From Gnetum montanum (Eukaryota; Streptophyta; Gnetopsida; Gnetales; Gnetaceae), in assembly GCA_015680685.1 (NCBI GenBank), contig MNCI01024892.1:224532-288531 (forward strand): a stretch of 64,000 nucleotides of DNA, read 5' to 3'. Below the pieces are notes generated by a model. That model was not told the origin of the DNA, searched no databases, and was given only the letters and a program-made list of their open reading frames with translations. The position numbers and the translations under genes were made by a program. Positions 55,560 to 64,000 of the stretch are shown here, piece after piece; the stretch's first letter is position 1, and each line of letters starts with the position of its first letter.

Positions 55560-57210
55560 ACTAAAAAAGTATATATAATAATACAAGCTTGTCTACATAA
55601 TTTCTTGATTAGGCAATGGCACGGTACTATCAAATTACCTAACTAAATTTCTTTAAATCTTCTCTCTATTTTGAAAAAGTAAAGATGTGTCAATGGTACT
55701 TTCCCTAGCTACATATGTTGATATTTGATTATGGTGCTCTTTGAAATATATATGATATGTACCAATCTTAAAATAAATCTTCTCTATAGTAGTTAATTCT
55801 TCAAACTTCTAATTTTTATCATCATAGGTGTTCTCTACTTAGAGATTTCTTATTTCTAAGTTAGTATAAGTTGATATAGCAATTGTTTCCATGTCCACAT
55901 TTGCTAAACTAAGTGTGTTAGCAATTTCTTCAACTAAGTATGATTCTATAGTGTCTTCAATCTTTACTATTTTATCTTCTTGCTTATCTCATTGGTAGAA
56001 ACTATAGGTCAAAATGACAAGGCTTGCAATTATTCTTATACTACTTAATATGTAAACTCTAGGAATAGCCTAAATTTTAGCTTCACAATGATGGTTAACA
56101 TGATAAATTTATCATTGATGGCTCTAATATTGTCTTTTGAGAGAGTTAACTATCTACCTATTTTAGGAGTTGGTAGCATAGACACTTTAGCCTGTGTTGA
56201 TTGTTGTGTTAGCAATGTTGACTAATGGAATAAATGTGATTGTAACTCTTTCTTATCTACTTATAACTCACATGGTTGATTTTCCCCTAATCCTCTATCA
56301 CATTTTTTTCTTAGCCTTTTCTCATGTGGCTATGATGGTCCTCTAATAGCAGGTTTCTTTTTTGAGCTATCTATGATCACCAAGTATTATTAATAAATTC
56401 TTTCATAATTCACCAAAAAAAATTTAGTTTAATTTCTAATTCTTTATTGATCTTTTGTTTTAATTAAAATGGAAAGAAAAAATAATCCTTATGCATAAAT
56501 GTAATTGTAGAATAAAAAATTTTTCATTTTGGAAAAATTCCCTAAATTGTAATTCCTAGAAAAATTTTCAATTTAGAGAATAAAATTTAGGTAAGAAAAA
56601 TTGTTAATGCTCAAATTAATAGATTAAAGTTCCAAAGATTTTTATAATGTGATGATAAGATTTGAAAGCCAGAAAATATTTTACATCTAGTATCTTGTCA
56701 AACTATTAATTTTATTGCAAGTCCTAAATTGGCAATTATTAAATTGGTGAATTTGAACATCGTCAAAAAGGTTAAATTAACAAAAAACAAACTAATATAT
56801 TTTACAATGGATTCCAATACTTCCAAAAATCATTGGTGTTTAAAAAAATCACAAAAATCATTACCCTAGCAAAATTCCAACAATGTTTGCAAAAAATATA
56901 AAAAAATTATGCAATGTAAAATGTGTTCCCAGTGATAAAGAGGTTAGATCCCAAAGCTCAAATGATTTAAAATGGTAGAAATTAGATAAGTAGATTGGAT
57001 AAGTAGTTTAGGAGTTAGGGCATTTGGAAGTCTCTTTGAGGTAAAAGTGACATGAACTCTTGTAAAATGAAGTAAACATGGAAAAGAAGGATTGCATGGA
57101 TAGATATAGATTTTATAAGGACAATATCATATATATGACATTATAGTTGTGACATCATAGTTGTGACATCATAGTTCATGTAATATCATAGCTATGATAT
57201 CACCAACTAT
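55560..57210 (-). pseudogene. Cargo module copy C, decayed
   Basis: Resembles copies A and B at the cargo N-terminal exon and splice-acceptor zone (56330-56400: GGTCCTCTAATAGCAGG, then GAGCTATCTATGATCACCAA). Upstream is a TATA-like TATAAAA at 57117-57111 preceded by repeated GTGACATCATAGTT and GATATCA units (57125-57206). No open frame of note remains. Confidence 0.45.
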
Positions 57211-57249
57211 TTTTAAAAAAAGATTTTTCTTGTACTTTTAAAAAGAAAA

Positions 57250-58119
57250 CTCTATTGTTTTCTCTCATTTCAAGTGCTCCGAGGTTCCTAGAAGAATGCT
57301 AATAAGGAATGAGGTTGACCTATGGTTGGAGTATTTTAAAATAAAAAAAACTAATCAAAGTGATCAATCTGGACTTTGTTGCTATATGATATAATGAATG
57401 TTAGAAAATGAGAAAAGATTCTACATAATGTAATTTTAAATATATGAGAAGGGATTGTTAGTATAATGTTTGAAGTTGGAGAGTAACTTAGAATGATTAG
57501 GATGATGTGGAATTGGTTCCCAAATATGATGCACAAGATCTACCAATGCAAGATCTGATTACTATTTATTTTTTTTATTTGTTTGTATTTTGAACTTGTG
57601 CAGTTTTAGAGCAACTCTCATTATTCATTTCATTTATTCCTTTTTCAACAAATTCATTTATTTTTCTATTTTAATAGAATAAGAATTCCATTTCCAAAAT
57701 TTTATTATGCATTTGGTTCTATTATTTTGAATAATTTAATTTTTGAAATGTTACATAATAATTCAACTATTTAAAAAAAGTATTATTTGAGATTTTTTCT
57801 CAAGCATAACAAAAACATTCAAAACACAATCATAAATAGTTCTAAAATTCAAAAATAATTTGTACAAAACATAAATTGAGAAACACAATAGTAACCACAA
57901 AAGGATTTAAATAGAAATACATAGAGACAAAAACAACAGCAGAAAGAAGATAGTAGGAAGAAACAAAAATGTCTACAACAAATCGCTATATGCAACAACT
58001 ACTAAACGAAATATTAAGATAGTATGAACAAAAAATACTATTAAAAACAACGAAAGCAACTATAGAGAAGAGGTAAGCGAGTAGACAAGAAGGATATAAA
58101 AAATAAAGAAAAACAGAAC
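57250..58119. other. AT-rich spacer, nothing recognised
   Basis: No coding or repeat structure that I can support beyond A/T runs. Confidence 0.4.
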
Positions 58120-58830
58120 AAAAGAAAGGCTTCATAATGAGGTAGCCACAACACTTTTTTTATTTTTTTGGTTGCATATACAAAACACTATGCCTATATA
58201 TTTTTGGTTGCATATACACAACACTATGTCTACAAACTTTCCACCTGCTCTTACAAATATCAACTCTACAGACCTATCTATAATAATACTCACCCCCAAA
58301 AAATCTCTTGAATTGAACAAATAACTTTTTGAAAAAAAAAAAACAATAAAACAAACAATACAATATATACCCCTTAACATACTAGGTATGCACCTCCTAA
58401 ATAACTACTGTACAAATGTACCTATGATAAAAAAAATTTACATATAACCTTATAACAACAACAACAAAATATTCACACCCTAAACAATTTGCTGAATTAA
58501 ACAAATAACTTATCAAAAAAATTAACACTAAAATTTCTTTCAAACAAACAAATGATATACTATATACCCCTAAACAAAAAATATAAATAGGATCTCATAA
58601 ATAATACCAACATAATACCCACATCCTTTAAAAAATTTATTATGTTTAACAAATAACCTATATAATAATAAACATCTCACTACCCTCCATATAATAAAGC
58701 AACATATAAAAATTCTATGAATCCTTTTTTTTTTCTTAGATACAAAACACTATATAGTAATAATGACATTCCTTTAAAAAATTACCTATACAAATCAACA
58801 TACAAACCTCTACATCCAAAATTCTAGCAT
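58120..58830. repeat. AT-rich degenerate tandem repeats
   Basis: A 39-bp unit (TTTTTGGTTGCATATACA..) is duplicated at about 58165 and 58203. Larger units recur around GAATTGAACAAATAACTT at about 58287, 58471 and 58616. Confidence 0.5.
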
Positions 58831-59737
58831 CGCATAAAGCAAATTAAATTCTAAATTTTTTCTTTATTAAATTTTTAACTTATAATTTCATTAAGGTACA
58901 TATAACGATAAATTTTAAATGGCGATATCTTGCAAACTATAAGTCTAATTAAGATGAAATTGATACTTTTAGAATCATCTCGATGAGTACTACATTTTGG
59001 ACAATTTTCATGATCCAAAAACTAAGTTTTATTTTTAAGATTTTTAAAGAATAAAATAACCTATTTTTATCATTGTGAGCATAATTGGTGCTTTTAAGGG
59101 ACTTTCTTTCTTTAGAATATAATGGCAAGTTTCATGGATGGGATAATGCTTATCAAGCTTAGGTTGGTTGGATTAGGGAGAAGGTTAGTAGGGTAGAATA
59201 TCCTGACATTAGCTAATGAGTGTGAATTTTCCCTATTAACCCCTTAGTAAGGTCTATTATTTGCTAAGTGGAGGGCATCCCTAGTTAGCTTGAATTCTTT
59301 ATGATCAATAACAATTTGGATAAGGATATGCAATATTAGGTTCTTGGGAGTGTTTAGCAAGGTAAGATCATATCAAGAAAATGTCCTAGAAGGCTTGATT
59401 ATGGTTATTGCCCTTGTGGAAGAATGTAAGGATTTCCTCAGACAATTAATAAAAATTCTAACTTACTACTAGATGGGTAAGAGTTACCTGGACCAATGTT
59501 ACCCTTGTTCCATAGAAATCTCTTATAGTTGTTGAACCTAATCATGTATGGTTGAGACTCTTTGAAGTCTTGTCATGCATATCCATGGAAATTGCTAGGA
59601 AGGAATCTTCTTAGTTGCATAGTTCATCTTAGACATGATGTGCATTCATGGTTCTCCCTATATCATGCCTCAATGATTCATCATTGAATTTCAATTGTAG
59701 TTGGCTATTGATTCTAATTGGCCCTTGGATTATGATT
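58831..59737. other. Spacer before LTR element, no gene supported
   Basis: Contains a phrase GCGATATCTTGCAAACTATA that looks like common dispersed plant repeat DNA. The right part (about 59100-59737) would be internal sequence of the element whose PBS follows, but I see no gag motif. Confidence 0.35.
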
Positions 59738-59750
59738 TGCTCTAATACCA
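59738..59750 (-). promoter_or_regulatory. Primer binding site, tRNA-iMet type
   Basis: On the minus strand TGGTATTAGAGCA follows the end of an LTR after a few bases. It is one transition from the usual TGGTATCAGAGC. Confidence 0.65.
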
Positions 59751-59754
59751 ATTA

Positions 59755-60267
59755 TGACATCCTATTCCTATATGTCATGGCAAACATCAAATACATATAA
59801 CGTTTGACATTATGCATAACAAAAATAATAGGAAAAGTGCATAAAAAATGAAAAGAATCCTTAATCAATATGAAAAAGGTGTATCTAGGTCATGCTTTGA
59901 GGGTTCCTTGGGATTGTCTTCTTTCAGCATCTATCCCTTAGAAGTAATTCAATACCATCACAGTTAGACTTGTACCTAGCCAAAAGGGAGGGCTAGTCAC
60001 CTTCCTAGCCTTCTTCACTTGGCACCCATTACTTGCCTTTATTAGCTCCACAACTCCATGCTAGTACGATGTATAATTCTCAAGTGTAAATACCTTAGGG
60101 AAAACCCCTAAAGATTATCTCAAGAGAAATGCATGTTATACAACATGCCTTTTCGGGTCTAATTACAACTTGCCCTTTCGAACCTAATTACAATAACTAC
60201 ATTATTTGTTACAAAGCAATACCATCTTTGTTATAGAATGACTCCATTTGAGAATGTGGATGTCACA
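59755..60267 (-). mobile_element. 5' LTR of another retrotransposon family (about 510 bp)
   Basis: Minus-strand LTR bounded by TGTGACATCC and GGATGTCA, with a PBS next to its inner end. An AATAAAGG signal is present near 60040. Only the LTR and perhaps about 0.6 kb of internal sequence survive here. Confidence 0.6.
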
Positions 60268-60299
60268 ACTACCCTTTGGATTTGTTAGAGATTCCACAT

Positions 60300-61020
60300 T
60301 GATGAGATGCGGTTTGCGTCGGCCGCGATATCGCATACGCGATATCGCAGCCGACGCGATATCGCGTACACAATATCGCAGTCCGCCGCCATGTCTATAA
60401 ATAAGAGGTGGCTCTCCCTTGTTTGGGGATCCCAGTTTTAGTGTAGCGAAGCTCTGGCAGTTTGATCCCTCCAGAGTTAGAATTTTTCCCGTGTATGACC
60501 GCAGTGTGGTGATTGTAATTGTACAGTGTCTTTATTCGAGTGTGTCGTACTTGGACACGCACATGACCGGCAATAAAGATCGAGATTACTCCATCATTGC
60601 AGCATTCACTTAGTTTATTATTTGTTATTTAATTAATGTTATTTATTGCTTTCATAGCGCGGTGTGAGTACAACTTAGCTACGAGCATCTACGGGTGTGT
60701 ACAGCTAGTTAAGGAATCGGTTGCTCATCGCACTTAGGCTAGATTAGATTTTCTTACCCTTTTCCTCTTAGCTTAGATTAGTTAATATTATTTTCCATTG
60801 CCATCAGGAGTAGCATTAGAATTAGAACACATCATACACCTCATCTAGACTAAACCATACGTGACATATGCAAAACTAGTCTAGGTGGGAAGACAGCGAA
60901 CTGCGACCTAAGGCTAACTATCTAGATGCCACAACTAGTCCATCTACGGAGCTCGACCGGATCGCACGTGCGACGCTCGTTTCGTATGGTTGAGTGTAGG
61001 GGGTACCTCGCCACTCATCA
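60300..61020 (+). mobile_element. Solo LTR of the Element A/I family (721 bp)
   Basis: TGATGAG to CTCATCA, flanked by a perfect 5-bp TSD CACAT (60295-60299, 61021-61025). TATA box 60398-60405, AATAAA 60572-60577. U3 has four CpG-rich GATATC palindromes (60324-60380). No internal sequence, so it arose by LTR-LTR recombination. Confidence 0.9.
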
Positions 61021-61770
61021 CACATGAATAAGTAGAGAGAAAACTACTTGGAAAACTATTTATCAAGTTCCATCTAAATAGTTTCAAGCAAATCAAGCTT
61101 TAATGAAAATATATTACTAATCCTAGTTTTCTTCTTTTGTTTGAACTACCCCATTAAAATAAATGTGATATGATGAAAATTATTATAAAATTAACTTTTT
61201 ATATTATAATTATATAATTTTAATACAATTGAAAACCATTTTAAAAAAAGAAAAAATTATAGAATCAATGACTAATAATGTTTTGTAAGTTTGTAGTCTA
61301 CATTGAAATTTTGTAGAATATAGACATAATAAAACAATGCCTCAAACATAACTCAAACTTTGACTTTAGAAAGTTCTATAATTAAAATGGGTGGAAATAT
61401 CCTCTTCCCCCTCCTACCACCTGCCTACAATTAAAATATTCTCTTCACATTCACCTACCATTTATTTTTAGCTTATATCTTTACTTTTCCATTTACTTTA
61501 CCTTAGTTACTATTTATTTACTTATCTCTCTCTATATTTACTCCCTTGCTTATGTATTACTACCTATTTACCATGGCATGTAAACTTTTTCTCATGTTCA
61601 CATTTTTCCTAAATTGTCTTGATCGTTGGGCCACACATTACTTATTGGCATAATGATAATAATAAAATGGTACGTGTTTATATATACACTCATGATTAAA
61701 TAAACATCCAAAATGACTTATTATTAAATACTCTAAATACATCCATGATACATTATATATTAACAATTGG

Positions 61771-61850
61771 GTGTTAGCATACTGGTAAGAGTCTTAGCAT
61801 GAAAAACTCAAGCCACACACTATTAGAGATTTGATTCTAGTGGGCAATTT
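61771..61850 (+). mobile_element. Possible tRNA-derived SINE head
   Basis: TAGCATACTGG (61775-61785) fits a polymerase III box A, and GATTTGATTCT (61828-61838) fits a decayed box B at about tRNA spacing. No clear 3' tail or TSD found. Confidence 0.35.
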
Positions 61851-62552
61851 CTAATCTTACAATTTAGGAAAAATTATTCAACTTCTTGTTAACATTTTAT
61901 ATGTATTTTTCTTTAGCTTTTAGAAATAAACACGTTAACAACAAATTGCACATGTGCCAAATAAGGAAAACTATAAAATGGTGTGATTAAACTAATATCT
62001 TTTTTTAGCTTTATTGTTAATTAAGCATCCTAAAGTTTCAGTTATCATAATAAAAGAAAATGAGATAGAGGTTCCTATTGTCTTAGTCCATTACTATTAT
62101 AACATTTTTCTTACACTTCATTACTAAGTAACATTGAAAATGAAACAATAGCATAACACTCTTTTAGCATTAAACATTAATGATCAGGAAATCCAAATTT
62201 ATAAAATATGGCATCCAAAAATCTTCATGAGGCACAATCATAAGATTTACTTAAATCATTTTTTAAGCCTAAGTAATCTTTTGCTTTGTTTTGAAGCTAA
62301 ATGAAAAATTTCATGGATGATAGTAATCCAATTTAAAGTTTTCCTACCTTTTAACATGTCAATGATTGATAGTTCAAAAATTTTTAGTCTTTAGAAATAA
62401 TATATAATGAATATTACATAAGCTTATATGTTTAGAGATGAATAAAGCACTTTCCTTTTTTGGATTTATGATAATCCATGAAAAATTAATAGATTTTAGT
62501 ATACATGTAAATTATTTTATATATCTTTATTAATGATATTTTAAATTTATTT

Positions 62553-62612
62553 TTTTAAGTGGTAAGAGCCTTTGCATGGAAACTCCATCTTATAAGTTTA
62601 ATTCCAATGGAC
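62553..62612 (+). mobile_element. Possible second SINE head
   Basis: AAGTGGTAAGAGCCTTTGCA and AAGTTTAATTCCAATGGACA parallel the phrases at 61780 and 61826 in order and spacing. It lacks the first half of box A. Confidence 0.3.
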
Positions 62613-63251
62613 AACATTGATTTATGGATTAAGAAAACTATAAAAGAAATTATAAGAAGCCATAAAAAAACTAGCGATTTATTACTTTTCATCATGAAAA
62701 CAACCTTTTCAATATATTATTTGAATGTTGAAGAATTGATTTTTCAAGAAAATATTAAATTTTTTAAAAAAACTTGTGCAGGTTATTTAAGCTAGCAATG
62801 CCTAAAATAAGTGCTTAAACTACATAAATATCCAAAGGGTCTCAAAAGATGTAAGTAAAAAATTTCAATTTTAGTTTTAAATATTGCACATGTGGTACAC
62901 AACATTTATTATTATTGATGTATTTTATCCAAATTATTTGTCTAACTAAGAATTTCACCACAAGATGTTATTAAACCACCATTTAAATTACATAAGAGGT
63001 ACATGCAATAGAAGAAAAAGCTAAAGTTAGCCAAGGCATAAAAGTCTAGAAATATCATCTCCAACCATCATAAATACTTAAAGAAATCTTTTTTTACATT
63101 GTAATTAGAGTGATTTATTATGATTAAAAACTGCTCTGAATGTTACCAAGAAAAATTATTTTCTTAATGATGTTGCAAAACTCATAGAATCTGTATCTCA
63201 AGTATCTAATAAATATTAGTAAAATATTAGTCTAAAATTTGCCTTTGTAAC

Positions 63252-63983
63252 TGATGAGACGCGACATGCATAGTGCCGCGATATCGCGCGGTCCGTCGCC
63301 ATATCTATAAATAAGAGGTGGCACTCCCCTCATTTCCCAATCCTGGCTAGAAGTAGCGAAGCTCTGGCAGTTTGATCCCTCTAGAGTTAGAATTTTTCCC
63401 ATGTGCCCGCAGTAGGAGTCCTAGAGTGAACGGCTCTTTATTCGAGCAACTTTGTAACCTGAACACAAGTTGTGTACGGCAATAAAGANNNNNNNNNNNN
63501 NNNNNNNNNNNNNNNNNNNNNNNNNNNNNNNNNNNNNNNNNNNNNNNNNNNNNNNNNNNNNNNNNNNNNNNNNNNNNNNNNNNNNNNNNNNNNNNNNNNN
63601 NNNNNNNNNNNNNNNNNNNNNNNNNNNNNNNNNNNNNNNNNNNNNNNNNNNNNNNNNNNNNNNNNNNNNNNNNNNNNNNNNNNNNNNNNNNNNNNNNNNN
63701 NGCTAGTTAATTTAGACTTAGGACATTAGTTAGAGTTAGTTAGTTTCTCAACCCTTTCTCTCATAGCATAGGCGATAAACTGAAAAATACCAAAAAAATC
63801 ACATACCTCAGACTTGCTTAACCATACACCGTGACACATACAAGAAAGCCTAGGAAGACAACGAACGATTAACCCCAAGTGTTTCTTGTGGCGTTAAGGC
63901 ATTTAGTCTGCGGAGTTTGACCGGATCGCGCGTACACGCTCGTATTCGTATGGTTGAGTGTAGGGGTACCTCGCCACTCATCA
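63252..63983 (+). mobile_element. Second solo LTR of the Element A/I family
   Basis: TGATGAG to CTCATCA with a perfect TSD GTAAC (63247-63251, 63984-63988). TATA box 63306-63313, AATAAA 63481-63486. One GATATC palindrome (63278-63291). Part of the middle is an assembly gap. Confidence 0.9.
63489..63701. other. Assembly gap (213 N)
   Basis: Run of N inside the second solo LTR. Any ORF spanning it is not real. Confidence 1.
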
Positions 63984-64000
63984 GTAACAATGTATGAATA

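Larger units (their letters stand above)
61021..63251. other. AT-rich spacer between two solo LTRs
   Basis: No gene supported. A pyrimidine-rich tract lies at 61380-61560. Two tRNA-like SINE heads are possible (61771-61850, 62553-62612). Confidence 0.4.

Noticed and set aside
58132-58380. 82-codon minus-strand ORF
   Set aside because: It arises from the AT-rich tandem duplication and has repeated peptide (ICNQK) with no other support.
63470-63729. ORFs crossing the N gap
   Set aside because: Nearly all codons are undefined.

Overview
The window reads as intergenic plant nuclear DNA from a very large, repeat-rich genome. It is AT-rich and packed with nested, decayed LTR retrotransposons plus a rearranged endogenous pararetrovirus. 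I see no intact host gene, rRNA, tRNA gene or CRISPR array. A gymnosperm such as a conifer is my best guess, from the size and age of the nested Ty3/gypsy elements and the caulimovirid-type sequence. That is inference. Strand below means strand of this window.

Layout. (1) 1-8815 and 18051-18446: Element I, a plus-strand Athila-like Ty3/gypsy element with LTR end, PBS, gag, protease, RT (FMDDF), RNase H, integrase, PPT and a 3' LTR that is split by the next insertion. (2) 8816-18050: Element A, a complete minus-strand element inside that 3' LTR, with a perfect 5-bp TSD (CCTAG), PBS, PPT and LTRs of about 0.87 kb. It has gag but no pol. Downstream it carries a long coiled-coil cargo ORF with its own U3-like promoter and an intron. 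(3) 18446-45519: Element E, a minus-strand Tat/Ogre-like element with LTRs of about 1.76 kb, gag, protease (DNGA), a long gap, then RT (YVDD), a second RNase H-like domain and integrase. The gap between protease and pol holds a plus-strand (antisense) multi-exon gene at 35474-38916 with about six introns. CTACGC-rich palindromic repeats fill the LTR and spacers. (4) 20951-28540: an endogenous pararetrovirus inside the 3' part of E. Two partial copies lie head to head, giving inverted arms of about 2.05 kb around a 3.4-kb unique segment. Each arm carries the end of RT, RNase H, an ORF2 of unknown function, and a promoter. (5) 45520-57250: older debris, comprising a pol fragment, an Element A-like element (B) with integrase and cargo, and a third cargo copy (C). 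(6) 57250-64000: AT-rich spacer, one LTR plus PBS of another family (59738-60267), two solo LTRs of the Element A/I family with perfect TSDs (60300-61020, 63252-63983), and two possible SINE heads.

Relationships. I, A, B and the solo LTRs share LTR ends (TGATGA...CTCATCA), and I and A share a tRNA-Asp-type PBS and a PPT region. A looks like a non-autonomous derivative in which gag is joined to the post-integrase region. A, B and C carry the same cargo module, which I did not find in I. E belongs to a different clade and carries an unrelated cargo in antisense. Coding regions are broken mostly by TAG/TAA/TGA where Q, W or R is expected, which fits old methylated-cytosine decay. Two single N positions sit beside exact local duplications and are probably assembly joins.
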